Below are positions 48,663 to 56,481 of a DNA stretch of 64,000 nucleotides, piece by piece. A program made the position numbers and the translations under genes. Positions within the stretch are counted from its first letter, which is position 1, and the number at the start of each line of letters is the position of its first letter. Location: positions 1 to 64,000 of the IMG/VR virus record IMGVR_UViG_3300045007_000107; one strand, written 5' to 3'. This DNA is from a virus. The notes beneath the pieces are model-generated. The model searched no databases. It saw nothing but the letters and a program-made list of their open reading frames with translations, and was not told where the DNA came from.

Positions 48663-48870
48663 CCACGTAAAGAAGCCCCATTTTCCCCTGGAAATTCCGC
48701 AGGGATCGGTGGCGTACGGACTCGTCGTGCAGGGCTTCTGTGAGGCGGTTGCCGTGCGTATCAGCACCGTCGTGTACGCTCTGCAAAAGCTCAATGTCGA
48801 TATCGATTACGATGCGCTCATGCGCGGGTTGAAGTCGGACATCGCGCCGCCCACTTCCGCCGACGACTAA
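48517..48870 (+). CDS. Hypothetical helical protein
   Basis: A 117-residue protein with GTG start. The N-terminal half is coiled-coil-like (LNEIQSLNQQLADLEAQYLTLREYKE). The C-terminal half is alpha/beta. GTAGGATTGAACC upstream supports the start within the methyltransferase gene. Confidence 0.7.
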   Translation: MSKIKRSDLNEIQSLNQQLADLEAQYLTLREYKETVAFAVDYGPSLKPDHVKKPHFPLEIPQGSVAYGLVVQGFCEAVAVRISTVVYALQKLNVDIDYDALMRGLKSDIAPPTSADD

Positions 48871-48918
48871 TACATGGTAGGCTCTTGCTTGCAGCCATCT
48901 GCAAACCAGGGGCCTACC

Positions 48919-49086
48919 ATGAACGACATCAAGACCAACTCCTGCGTTCGCCTCAAGGACTCCGAACGCAACATGCTGGTGCAGCGTGTGAGCGGGGATC
49001 GCGCCATCTGCTTCTGGTTCGAAGAGGGTGGCGACAATTTCCGCTCGGGCATCTTCCCGCTCAAAGAACTCACTGTGGTGGGGTAG
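48919..49086 (+). CDS. YodC/DUF2158-like small protein
   Basis: A 55-residue protein. SCVRLKDSERNMLVQRVSGDRAICFWFEEGG...GIFPLKELTVV has the spacing of DUF2158 proteins (VxLKSGG...C.WF...FPxxxL). The function of that family is unknown. A repeat copy (48890) precedes the gene. Confidence 0.65.
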   Translation: MNDIKTNSCVRLKDSERNMLVQRVSGDRAICFWFEEGGDNFRSGIFPLKELTVVG

Positions 49087-49090
49087 CGTC

Positions 49091-49324
49091 ATGGCGCAGC
49101 TTATCCAGCAGAGCGAAGAAGACGAAAACATGTACATCGCCGTGGAGCCCGGTCCTGACGTGACCGTGGGGATCGGCACCATCAAGGACATGGAGGGGCG
49201 CGAGCGCCCGTGCGTGACCATCGGCGATAACACCCTCGTCTTCGATCCGCAGGACGTGAAAGACTTCCTCCCCATCCTCATGCAGGCCCGTAGTGACGAC
49301 ATGGGCTGCGAGGGCCAAGCCTAG
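49091..49324 (+). CDS. Small acidic hypothetical protein
   Basis: A 77-residue beta-rich protein (YIAVEPGPDVTVGIGTIKDMEG). It starts four bases after the previous stop. Unknown. Confidence 0.65.
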   Translation: MAQLIQQSEEDENMYIAVEPGPDVTVGIGTIKDMEGRERPCVTIGDNTLVFDPQDVKDFLPILMQARSDDMGCEGQA

Positions 49325-49334
49325 GAGCGTTCTA

Positions 49335-49577
49335 GTGCCTAATCGCGAGACGCGAAACCCCACAGCCGTGTTGCAGGGTATCGTATCGGGTCGAATACCG
49401 GAGGGCGAGGAACGGCAGCGGGCGAAACTGGAACAGGCCATCCAGATTATCGAGGTTCTGACCTCCAACAATCGTAAGGTCACGATCTCCCCGGAAGATG
49501 CTGCCGATCTCATGAACTACCTGGGCGATCCCGACGCCTGGAAGCAGACCCTCCTTGTCGCGTTCAATATAGACTGA
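49335..49577 (+). CDS. Small hypothetical protein
   Basis: An 80-residue helical protein with GTG start and AGGAGCG upstream. LEQAIQIIEVLTSNNRKVTISPEDAADLMNYL. Unknown family. Confidence 0.65.
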   Translation: MPNRETRNPTAVLQGIVSGRIPEGEERQRAKLEQAIQIIEVLTSNNRKVTISPEDAADLMNYLGDPDAWKQTLLVAFNID

Positions 49578-49583
49578 CGCTTT

Positions 49584-49617
49584 ATCGTAGCGGGTGCTGG
49601 CACCATCCGCTACGATC
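49584..49617 (+). terminator. Perfect 10-bp hairpin, possible terminator
   Basis: ATCGTAGCGG pairs perfectly with CCGCTACGAT. The T run is short (CTTAAT), so it could be a terminator or an operator. Confidence 0.5.
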
Positions 49618-49652
49618 TTAATGCTATACCTCTTGCAGACGGCTGCACGCAC

Positions 49653-49868
49653 ATGCCTATCCAGCGACGCTCAGCCTTCGTGGTCAAGCCTGCTCCCCGG
49701 TGGACCCATCGCGTCACCGCCAAACACTTCACCGCCCACTTCCAAGTCAGCGGCGGGGATAAGGTGATCGCCTCGGAGCCTGTGATCCACTGGACGATGG
49801 GGCAGCGCCTCGACCACATCCGCGAACTGTGCAATCAACGCGGCTATACCTTGGAGAAGGTCAACTAA
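49653..49868 (+). CDS. Small basic protein with MPIQRR start
   Basis: A 71-residue protein. MPIQRRSAFVVKP resembles the basic tag and is very like the start of the 61486 product. HFTAHFQVSGGDKVIASEPVIHW suggests a beta core. Preceded by a reverse repeat copy. TAATG to the next gene. Confidence 0.68.
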   Translation: MPIQRRSAFVVKPAPRWTHRVTAKHFTAHFQVSGGDKVIASEPVIHWTMGQRLDHIRELCNQRGYTLEKVN

Positions 49869-50098
49869 TGGATCGAGTGGAATTCCACCGAAGCCTGCGG
49901 GCACTCGGCTGGTCGCAGCGCGAGCTAGGTCGCAAACTCGGGGCTTGCGAGAAACGCATAACGGGATGGGCGAACAACAGGCAGCCGATCCCGAGAGATG
50001 TAGCCGATTGGCTACGTGGTCTTGTGGCAGCCCATGCGGCGTTGCCGCCCCCGGATACGTATCAAGTAAAGCCGGTTACTCGGAAGGCCGCAGCATGA
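49868..50098 (+). CDS. XRE/Cro-like helix-turn-helix protein
   Basis: A 76-residue protein. LRALGWSQRELGRKLGACEKRITGWANNRQPIPRDVADWL is a Cro/XRE DNA-binding motif. Likely a phage repressor-type regulator; the target is not identified. Confidence 0.78.
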   Translation: MDRVEFHRSLRALGWSQRELGRKLGACEKRITGWANNRQPIPRDVADWLRGLVAAHAALPPPDTYQVKPVTRKAAA

Positions 50099-50538
50099 AC
50101 GTCGTCGGCGCGGGCGCACGTGACTACACGAAAGAGGTAGTCGTCTACACCGTCCTCAACTGGCTCGATGTAGCCTACGGCATCGACCGGATATCGGAGG
50201 GCAAGCAACACGGGGCGGATGCGCTGATCCGCCAGTGGCGTGAGCACCACGAGCGTCCCGGTCAGAGCTATGAAGCGTTTTGGACTCGGCTCAAGCGCGG
50301 GGCTGGTCCCGAACGCAATGCGCGGATGGTCAAGGCAGAGCAACCGGATCTATGGATCGGTTTCGAGGGCGGGAGCGGTACCGGCAACTGTATGTCGGAG
50401 GCTCTTAAGCTACCTCACTGCCGCTGTATCCACGTCGCGTCGGCCGAGATACTGCGTGACAGGATCGATCTCACCGTCACGTTCAGCCGACATGGGATGC
50501 TGCCCAAGATCACGGCTCTATCTCTGCTTCTGGTATAA
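50095..50538 (+). CDS. Hypothetical protein
   Basis: A 147-residue protein coupled to the XRE regulator by ATGA. VVVYTVLNWLDVAYGIDRIS and WIGFEGGSGTGNCMSEAL lack a recognised fold. It ends at the convergent terminator. Confidence 0.68.
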   Translation: MNVVGAGARDYTKEVVVYTVLNWLDVAYGIDRISEGKQHGADALIRQWREHHERPGQSYEAFWTRLKRGAGPERNARMVKAEQPDLWIGFEGGSGTGNCMSEALKLPHCRCIHVASAEILRDRIDLTVTFSRHGMLPKITALSLLLV

Positions 50539-50561
50539 GAAAAGGGGGCCTCGCGGCCCCC
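50535..50561 (-). terminator. Convergent terminator
   Basis: GGGGGCC pairs with GGCCCCC around TCGC. On the minus strand it is followed by CTTTTCT, so it terminates the minus-strand gene; on the plus strand the T run is weaker. Confidence 0.75.
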
Positions 50562-50589
50562 TCTCCGTTCTTGCAGCCGTCTGCACGTA

Positions 50590-51339
50590 TCAGCCGTAGA
50601 GGCTCTCGTCGTGAACGTCGCCCGCACCTTCCAGCAGCTTGTAGCCGTTCGCGGTGCGCTCGGCCTTCGGCGCCCGATCCGCCGAATGGTTCTGCCAGTA
50701 TTCCTTCGACAGGCCCCGGCGGACCATCGTGCCGTCCACGAGGGACTTGAGATGGGTGCGGCGGTAATACTTGTCGTCGGTGTTCGGGTTGTGCAGGAAG
50801 CCGGCGAGGAACTGGTCGCCGACCTTCACCGCCTTCACGCCGTCGCGGCTCTCGACCAGCAGAAGGCCCTCGGTCGGGCCGGTGCGGGGATCGACCTCGT
50901 GACCCTCGCCGATGGCGGCCTGGACGCCTCGCTTGTGAAGTTCCTGGGTCGCCGCCGCGTCATCGAGGTTCACGGCGTTCTTGCCGCCGTTGGTCGGATC
51001 GGTCGTCGTGTTCAGGATGTACTCGTTGTTGAGCGACGCCTTGTCCGCGTTCTCCACCTCGTCGCCGGTCTCGCGGGTCTCGTGGGAAACCGAACGACCG
51101 GTGTGGGGGTCGCCTTCGAGGTGCGTGCCGGCCGAGTCCTCGACCTTCTTCGTGTCGCCCTCGGCGGACTCGCCCTGGGAGTTGCGCTGCTCGGTCTCGG
51201 AGGTCTGCGCCTCTTGCGCCTGCTTGTTCTCCTCGGTACGGTCGGGAGCGTCGGCCGGCTTCTCGGTCGTGGGCGCCGGGGCAGTCGCGGTGGTGGTCGC
51301 ACCCGGCTTCGGGCCGGGGATCGTGGGTGTGCGGGCCAT
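50590..51339 (-). CDS. Thr/Pro/Glu-rich protein, the only minus-strand gene
   Basis: A 249-residue protein. The first 100 residues are disordered and low complexity (Pro/Thr/Ala, then Glu/Asp/Gln/Ser). The C-terminal half is alpha/beta (EGLLLVESRDGVKAVKVGDQFLAGFLH...RRTHLKSLVDGTMVRRGLSKEYW). AGGAG lies eight bases before the ATG at 51339. It has its own promoter and terminator, suggesting independent regulation or a morphogenetic or cargo insertion. Function unknown. Confidence 0.75.
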   Translation of the reverse strand: MARTPTIPGPKPGATTTATAPAPTTEKPADAPDRTEENKQAQEAQTSETEQRNSQGESAEGDTKKVEDSAGTHLEGDPHTGRSVSHETRETGDEVENADKASLNNEYILNTTTDPTNGGKNAVNLDDAAATQELHKRGVQAAIGEGHEVDPRTGPTEGLLLVESRDGVKAVKVGDQFLAGFLHNPNTDDKYYRRTHLKSLVDGTMVRRGLSKEYWQNHSADRAPKAERTANGYKLLEGAGDVHDESLYG

Positions 51340-51375
51340 GCTTGTGTCTCCTGACATCGCGGATGCGAGGCCAGT

Positions 51376-51404
51376 ATGATAGTCCTGCCTACATGCGTAC
51401 GCAA
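51376..51404 (-). promoter_or_regulatory. Minus-strand sigma-70-like promoter
   Basis: On the minus strand: TTGCGT, a 17-bp spacer and TATCAT, upstream of the 51339 start. Confidence 0.7.
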
Positions 51405-51435
51405 TGGGTTCTATTTTTTAGCAGGAGTGTATGCC

Positions 51436-51723
51436 GTGTCGAGAGCTAAGTCGAAGCCTGCCAAGCCCCAGGTCTGCACCGATGTGCGCGAATGCGCCGA
51501 GGAAGTGTTCCGTCAACTCAGTACACCGGGCTACGGGATCGACAGTATCCGCTACCCGGACGCCCTTCGCTCTAAGGCTAAAGCCTTACTGGTACACGAG
51601 GGACGCATCCGCTATTGCTTTGCCAGAGGGCACCACGTTCCGTACGATGCGCCGCATTATGGGGCACAAAGTAGTGCCGGATCGGCCCCGAGAGGACGCA
51701 GATCATTCGGACAAAGAGCTTGA
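51436..51723 (+). CDS. Hypothetical protein
   Basis: A 95-residue basic protein with GTG start and GCAGGAG upstream. VCTDVRECAEEVFRQLSTPGYGIDSIRYPDALRSKAKALL. Starts right after a divergent promoter region. Unknown family. Confidence 0.62.
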   Translation: MSRAKSKPAKPQVCTDVRECAEEVFRQLSTPGYGIDSIRYPDALRSKAKALLVHEGRIRYCFARGHHVPYDAPHYGAQSSAGSAPRGRRSFGQRA

Positions 51724-51782
51724 TCCGACAAACAATCTCGCATATACTATGTCAGCCTTGCAGCCGTCTGCATGTTCAAAGG

Positions 51783-51811
51783 TTGACAGATGCATTACTC
51801 GACCATATCTT
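51783..51811 (+). promoter_or_regulatory. Strong sigma-70-like promoter
   Basis: Perfect TTGACA, a 17-bp spacer and TATCTT. A 14-bp repeat copy (51759-51772) sits 10 bp upstream. Confidence 0.78.
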
Positions 51812-51856
51812 ATTCTGACCGCGAGCGACGCGCGGTTTCATCGGCCATGGTGATAG

Positions 51857-51896
51857 AGCAGGCTGGTTGGGTTAGTAGCCCGGCCAGCCTGTTTGC
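51857..51896 (+). promoter_or_regulatory. Leader hairpin
   Basis: CAGGCTGG pairs with CCAGCCTG, followed by TTT, in the leader of the 51908 gene. It could be an attenuator. Confidence 0.5.
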
Positions 51897-51907
51897 GTGA
51901 GGTGACC

Positions 51908-52150
51908 ATGCTCGACATCGGAACCTATAGACGCTACCGTGCCGTGGCAGAAAACGGCGTCGCGCACGCCCTGAGCCTGGACATCCTGAGCGAGAACGAA
52001 GAGACGTTCCTGCACAGTATGCAAACGAAATTCCAGCAGTATCGCCGCAACACCTTTCTGTCCCCGAAACAGATCGAGTGGCTCGACCAGATCGAGAGCA
52101 AGTTGCAGGACGAACTCGGCAGCGTCTACGAAGAGTATCAGGGGGAGTAG
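51908..52150 (+). CDS. Small helical acidic protein
   Basis: An 80-residue protein under a strong promoter. Long charged helices (ENEETFLHSMQTKFQQYRRNTFLSPKQIEW). GAGGTGACC precedes the ATG. Early or anti-host role possible; unknown. Confidence 0.68.
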   Translation: MLDIGTYRRYRAVAENGVAHALSLDILSENEETFLHSMQTKFQQYRRNTFLSPKQIEWLDQIESKLQDELGSVYEEYQGE

Positions 52151-52151
52151 C

Positions 52152-52409
52152 ATGAGCATTCTACGCCGCGTTCCCGAGGTGGACCGAGAGATCGCCAACC
52201 ATCTCAAGCAGATCGACATCAACGGCTGGCCCAAGAACTACGAGACGGCCAAGCGCTTTGAGCGCTACATCAACTACGGTTGGGTGTCGAAGGGCGGCAC
52301 GCTCACGCAGTTGGGCGAGCAAGCCATGAACTCCTACTTCGATCAGGCCGCCAAGGATCGTATGGACGACAGTCCGTACAATCGCGTGCAGCCGTCTGCA
52401 CGGGGCTGA
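52152..52409 (+). CDS. Small hypothetical protein
   Basis: An 85-residue protein starting MSILRRVPEV, followed by KQIDINGWPKNYETAKRFERYINYGWVSKGG. The 14-bp repeat forms the C-terminus (VQPSARG). The start follows the previous stop by one base. Confidence 0.68.
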   Translation: MSILRRVPEVDREIANHLKQIDINGWPKNYETAKRFERYINYGWVSKGGTLTQLGEQAMNSYFDQAAKDRMDDSPYNRVQPSARG

Positions 52410-52410
52410 C

Positions 52411-52794
52411 ATGCCTATCCGGTACGAGAAGCACTATACTCGCGGCTTGTGCCGGCGCTACCCCACACACCTGTTTGTGTTCGGTGACAACCTCGCCGGA
52501 TGGGGGCGCAAGGGACAAGCCTGTATACGTGACGAACCGAACGCTGTAGGCATACCGACCAAGAAGCGCCCGAGCATGGACGATGACGCGTTCTTCGCCA
52601 ACGGCGATGCGCAAATGTTCGTCAATGCAGTCAACCCGCCGCTGCGGCGGCTGCGGGCGCACCTTAAAAAGGGCGGCTTTGTCGTTCTACCGACTGACGG
52701 CATCGGTACGGGTCTCGCGGAGTTGAACGTCCGCGCGCCGGTCATTCGTCGGCTTATCGATCTAGTCGTAGAGGATCTCTCTGCTACCGGGTAG
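52411..52794 (+). CDS. Conserved phage protein with FGDN...GGQA-like motif
   Basis: A 127-residue protein. FVFGDNLAGWGRKGQACIRDEPNAVGIPTKKRP is a recurrent signature in phage and bacterial proteins; the late VLPTDGIGTGLAELNVRAP is also typical. Activity is unknown (a nucleotide-related role has been guessed for relatives). Confidence 0.72.
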   Translation: MPIRYEKHYTRGLCRRYPTHLFVFGDNLAGWGRKGQACIRDEPNAVGIPTKKRPSMDDDAFFANGDAQMFVNAVNPPLRRLRAHLKKGGFVVLPTDGIGTGLAELNVRAPVIRRLIDLVVEDLSATG

Positions 52795-52814
52795 GTAATC
52801 CGTTTGCGCATACA

Positions 52815-52861
52815 CCCCGTTGGTTTTCCGTGCTATCAACGGGGGATCAACGGGGTTTTCT
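52815..52861 (+). terminator. Terminator-like hairpin with duplicated arm
   Basis: CCCCGTTG can pair with either of two CAACGGGG copies (52837-52844 and 52848-52855). The second is followed by TTTTCTT. The choice of arm could make this a switch. Confidence 0.6.
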
Positions 52862-52862
52862 T

Positions 52863-53423
52863 ATGCCTAAAGCCAAGACCACCACCACGCGCAATCCTCG
52901 CATCGCCAAGGGCCGGCACCCGATGCTCAAGGATGGGTCGCTCGCCCATCGCATCTTTGTGCAACTCAAGATGATAGACGAGCCGGTGCAGACCCCGGAG
53001 CTTGCGCGCGTGCTGATCGAGCCGCACGGCACAGTCGCGTCGATGCTCGGCAAGATGCGACAAGAGGGTCTCGTCCGACTGGCGCAGATCGTGCGAGACT
53101 ATCCCGATGGCCCCGAGATCGAGTCGGGCTGGGTGGCGAATAAGCCGGCCGAACAGGGCGTGCGTCGTGACCGTATCGAGGTTGAAACCATCGTTTACGT
53201 CAACGAGGATGGTGAGTACAGTGTTCGATCACGTGTCGTCGGCGGCCTCCCCACCATGCATGATGGTCACCCTCTCCCGGTGCATGTCGTACGGCAGATA
53301 GTGTCGGTTCCAAAGCATGAGGAAATGGGCCGCAAGCGGGTCAATCCACTCGTGCTCGCAGGCACTAAAAAACTCGATCCAATTGTCATCGACGGTGAAT
53401 TAGCCGACACTACGCCGAGGTAG
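52863..53423 (+). CDS. Putative winged-helix protein
   Basis: A 186-residue protein. LAHRIFVQLKMIDEPVQTPELARVLIEPHGTVASMLGKMRQEGLVRL is a winged helix-turn-helix. The C-terminal part is beta-rich. It lies just after a possible switch hairpin. Possible regulator. Confidence 0.72.
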   Translation: MPKAKTTTTRNPRIAKGRHPMLKDGSLAHRIFVQLKMIDEPVQTPELARVLIEPHGTVASMLGKMRQEGLVRLAQIVRDYPDGPEIESGWVANKPAEQGVRRDRIEVETIVYVNEDGEYSVRSRVVGGLPTMHDGHPLPVHVVRQIVSVPKHEEMGRKRVNPLVLAGTKKLDPIVIDGELADTTPR

Positions 53424-53441
53424 GCCACCGGCGAGAGTGAG

Positions 53442-53810
53442 ATGCGTTACGCGGTTTTCGGGCCGTCGTTCGTGCAAGACAAACTGTATGATCGCTACGA
53501 CCACGTAGCTGCTTCCCTGTCTCTGCTGCCGAACGTCGAGGAACTTGTGCTAGGCGGCGGTAAGGGCGTGGAAACCCTTGCCGACACCTGGGCGAAAGAG
53601 AACAACATCCCCGTCCACCACATCCCGCCGCTCAACCGAGATTGGCGCAACAGGATCGGACAGGAGCAGGTATTCATCCTCCGCAACAACAAGATCATCG
53701 AGCGCATGGACGCCATGGTTCTTTTTTGGGATGGGTACTTCGCGGAACACCTCCACTTGCAGATGTCTGCAATCAATAAGCGGAAAATGTGCGTAGTCTT
53801 TCCGCTCTAG
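53442..53810 (+). CDS. SLOG/YspA-like (DUF2493) nucleotide-binding protein
   Basis: A 122-residue protein. VEELVLGGGKGVETLADTWAKENNIPVHHIPP is the Rossmann-type SLOG signature; RNNKIIERMDAMVLFWDG continues the fold. SLOG proteins bind nucleotides or nucleotide-derived ligands, and relatives occur in anti-phage systems and in phages. A variant repeat (53758) reads LQMSA. Confidence 0.75.
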   Translation: MRYAVFGPSFVQDKLYDRYDHVAASLSLLPNVEELVLGGGKGVETLADTWAKENNIPVHHIPPLNRDWRNRIGQEQVFILRNNKIIERMDAMVLFWDGYFAEHLHLQMSAINKRKMCVVFPL

Positions 53811-53852
53811 CTCGGGTACACTGGCGCCACCTAATGTCTTACGGTGAAGTCT

Positions 53853-55475
53853 ATGCCCGAGCAGTACCGGCCCCGTCTCCGCATTCTGATTGACCCCGTC
53901 TACGTGCAGATCAGCAATCTGTCGGGGTCGTCCACCTACCGCAAGTACGTCACTCTTGTCCGTGAGCTAGTCGCTCGCGGTCATTATTGTTTTTGGTGTG
54001 TCCCCGACGCCGAAGGTTACGTGCCCGATGAGATCGAGAACCATCCTAACGTTGGCATTATTCGCACTGGCGTTATCCAAGACCAGTTCGTGGTCGATGG
54101 ACTCGTCACGGATGACTTCTTCAACCTCTTCAACCGGGTCGCGGGCAAGTACCACATCGACGTTCTTTGCACATCCAGAAACAGCCTTGCAGCCTATTAT
54201 AAACGACTGTTGGAGCCGCCCCGGTTCCACGACAATCGTGGTGACTATACCGACAAGGGATACGGCGTCCCGACTGTTCTCATCGAAGAGTTTCCTCAGA
54301 CCCGAGAGCGACAGAATTCGGGTGAGGCTTACTGGCTTATGCAAACTCTAGGGTACATCGCCAGCGACAAGACGGTGTTCCTGTCCGGCCACAACCGTTC
54401 GGAAGTGGTCAAAGAGATGGCGGACTATATCGTCACCTCCAAGGTCAAGAGGTTCATCGATGAGCAAGCGCGTGTCATCCCCGCCGGCATCGAATGTGAT
54501 CAGCTTGACACGATCTACGACCCGAACCGCTGGCAGCACGAAGAAGGCTTTCGGGTGGTCTCTATTGGCCGCATTTTTGGCGTCTCTTATTCTGAATACG
54601 TGCCTTGGTTTGATTATCTGTTCAAGAGTGGACTGTCTGACGCGCAGCTTACCGTCTCGCTCTCTGGCGCCCTTGGTGGCCCCATGCGGAACAAGCTCAA
54701 GAAACTAGGGTTCGACTTCGGCAACGTGGGCCGGCAGTACCGCATCCTCGAAAATAACAACCGGGCAAACTTCATCCGACAGCTTCGGGGGTATCACGCC
54801 TTCGTCTGCCCGCTAAGTCACCTCGACCATCCTACGGGGCTTTTCGAAGCCATTTACATGGGCCTCCCCGGCGTCATGCCGGTCTCGGACTATCAGCGTA
54901 CGTTCTTCCATGACTGGCCCTGGGTTATCGAGCCCAAGGATAAGGCGCGTTTGCTCGCGCATCTTCGCTGGATCAGGGAGAACAAAGCCGAAGCGCGCGA
55001 GATGGTCCTACCGTGGCGCCAGCGTATCCGTGAGCAGTACAACGCGAAAGATCGGATTGGCGAACTCTGCGACGTGATCGAGGGGGCGGGTCGTGCTCAC
55101 ATCAACCGCTTTAAGACTTCTTCCGCTGTTCTTAAATTCTGCCGCGAACTTAAGGGCGTTAGTTACAGCTTTGCGGACGTTGTCGCGTTCCTCAAGGAAC
55201 AGGGCTACATGGGGATCAGTATCGGCGATATGTCGATACGCACGACGTTCACCTACGCACGCGGGGCTGTGCATCACGCCATGGGTATGGCTGGATACGT
55301 TGATGCTTGTAACGGCCCTGATGATCTGTTCGTGCGCCGAGACGTGTTCGACCGGGATTACCTCCCTGCGCCGATTGCTCCGCTCCCGCTAACGCAGGAA
55401 GAGAAAATCGATATCCCCTTGCAGACGGCTGCAAAGCCCGGTCTGCGCCGCTTCACCCCCACGAGGAAAGCCTAA
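53853..55475 (+). CDS. Glycosyltransferase, GT-B fold (GT4-like)
   Basis: A 540-residue enzyme. An N-terminal Rossmann half (RLRILIDPVYVQISNLSGSSTYRKYVTLVRELVARG) and the donor-site signature HPTGLFEAIYMGLPGVMP (about 335-352) identify a GT-B glycosyltransferase. A C-terminal region (about 420-520) is separate. The 14-bp repeat (LQTAAKPG) is near the end. Candidate roles are sugar addition to modified phage DNA bases or to surface structures. ACGGTGAAG precedes the ATG. Confidence 0.8.
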   Translation: MPEQYRPRLRILIDPVYVQISNLSGSSTYRKYVTLVRELVARGHYCFWCVPDAEGYVPDEIENHPNVGIIRTGVIQDQFVVDGLVTDDFFNLFNRVAGKYHIDVLCTSRNSLAAYYKRLLEPPRFHDNRGDYTDKGYGVPTVLIEEFPQTRERQNSGEAYWLMQTLGYIASDKTVFLSGHNRSEVVKEMADYIVTSKVKRFIDEQARVIPAGIECDQLDTIYDPNRWQHEEGFRVVSIGRIFGVSYSEYVPWFDYLFKSGLSDAQLTVSLSGALGGPMRNKLKKLGFDFGNVGRQYRILENNNRANFIRQLRGYHAFVCPLSHLDHPTGLFEAIYMGLPGVMPVSDYQRTFFHDWPWVIEPKDKARLLAHLRWIRENKAEAREMVLPWRQRIREQYNAKDRIGELCDVIEGAGRAHINRFKTSSAVLKFCRELKGVSYSFADVVAFLKEQGYMGISIGDMSIRTTFTYARGAVHHAMGMAGYVDACNGPDDLFVRRDVFDRDYLPAPIAPLPLTQEEKIDIPLQTAAKPGLRRFTPTRKA

Positions 55476-55618
55476 TGTCCCCTGACGATCTCAACGACGT
55501 ACTGTCGGCCTACCGCGAAGCCCTGCTAGAGCACGGGCCGGACATGGGGATCAAGCCGAAGTACGTTGAAACCCTCGTGGCGCAACTCGGCGCCCGCATC
55601 CTGGGAGCACTCAAGTAA
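55475..55618 (+). CDS. 47-residue helical protein
   Basis: MSPDDLNDVLSAYREALLEHGPDMGIKPKYVETLVAQLGARILGALK is a short helical protein coupled by TAATG on both sides. Possibly a small partner of the ParB-like gene; unknown. Confidence 0.6.
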   Translation: MSPDDLNDVLSAYREALLEHGPDMGIKPKYVETLVAQLGARILGALK

Positions 55619-56481
55619 TGGCCCTCGCTAAGAAGCTTCCTCCGAAGGTCGCGCCGAAGAAGCCGGCTCCGCTCAAGCGTTCGACCCTGGAAATTTTCGA
55701 CATTCCGGTCGATGATCTGGTCGGCCACGAGGACAACCCGAACGAGCAGGACGAAGCAACCTTCGACCAGCTTGTCGAGGGCATCCGCGCGGACGGGTTC
55801 GATGAGCCGATCCAAGTCGTTCCTATCGAGGGCGGCACGCACGCCGGCAAGTGGCAGATCTTCTCGGGTCACCACCGCGCCAAGGCTGCGAAAGTCCTCG
55901 GCCTCAAGGTCATCCCCGCTGTCGTCAAGAAGGGCTGGAACGAGGACAAGGTCAAGATCGAACTCGTGCGCCGGAACCGGCTGCGCGGCAACCTCAATTC
56001 CGAGAAGTTCACGAAGCTCTACAACGAACTCAAGACGCGTGGCTGGGACGAGTCCATGCTCAAGTTGCAGATGGGCTTCACAAAAGAGGACGCGTTCAAG
56101 AAGGTCTACAAGTCCATCGAAAAGGCGATGACGCCCTCGCAAAAGAAAAAGCTCGAAGAGAGCAAGGAGAGCATCAAGTCGGTGGACGGCCTTTCGTCCG
56201 TGCTCAACGACATCTTCAAGAACCATGGCTCCGACCTCGACCACGGCTTTGTCGTGTTCAACTTCGGGGGCAAGGAGATCCACTACATCGAGACCGACAC
56301 CTCGCTCAACAAGCAGGTCAAAGCGCTCGAAGAGGAGTGCCGCAACAAGGGCATCACCCTGGCGGACGCCTTCAAGCACCTGCTGAACCGCCCGAACTTG
56401 AGCGGCGTGAAGAAGTCCGGTACAGTCCAAGCTCCCGCGAAGGTGAAGCCCAATGCTAAGACATCGTCGGCCGCTGCGTAA
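55618..56481 (+). CDS. ParB/Spo0J-like nuclease-domain protein
   Basis: A 287-residue protein. MALAKKLPPKVAPKKPAPLKR is a basic tail. FDIPVDDLVGHEDNPNEQDEATFDQLVEGIRADGFDEPIQVV and SGHHRAKAAKVLGLKVIPAVV are the ParB N-terminal motifs. Residues about 120-200 are helical and may hold a helix-turn-helix (ESMLKLQMGFTKEDAFKKVYKSI). No ParA partner is seen. Phage ParB-like proteins next to terminase are frequent. It is a candidate binder of the 14-bp palindrome. Confidence 0.82.
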   Translation: MALAKKLPPKVAPKKPAPLKRSTLEIFDIPVDDLVGHEDNPNEQDEATFDQLVEGIRADGFDEPIQVVPIEGGTHAGKWQIFSGHHRAKAAKVLGLKVIPAVVKKGWNEDKVKIELVRRNRLRGNLNSEKFTKLYNELKTRGWDESMLKLQMGFTKEDAFKKVYKSIEKAMTPSQKKKLEESKESIKSVDGLSSVLNDIFKNHGSDLDHGFVVFNFGGKEIHYIETDTSLNKQVKALEEECRNKGITLADAFKHLLNRPNLSGVKKSGTVQAPAKVKPNAKTSSAAA

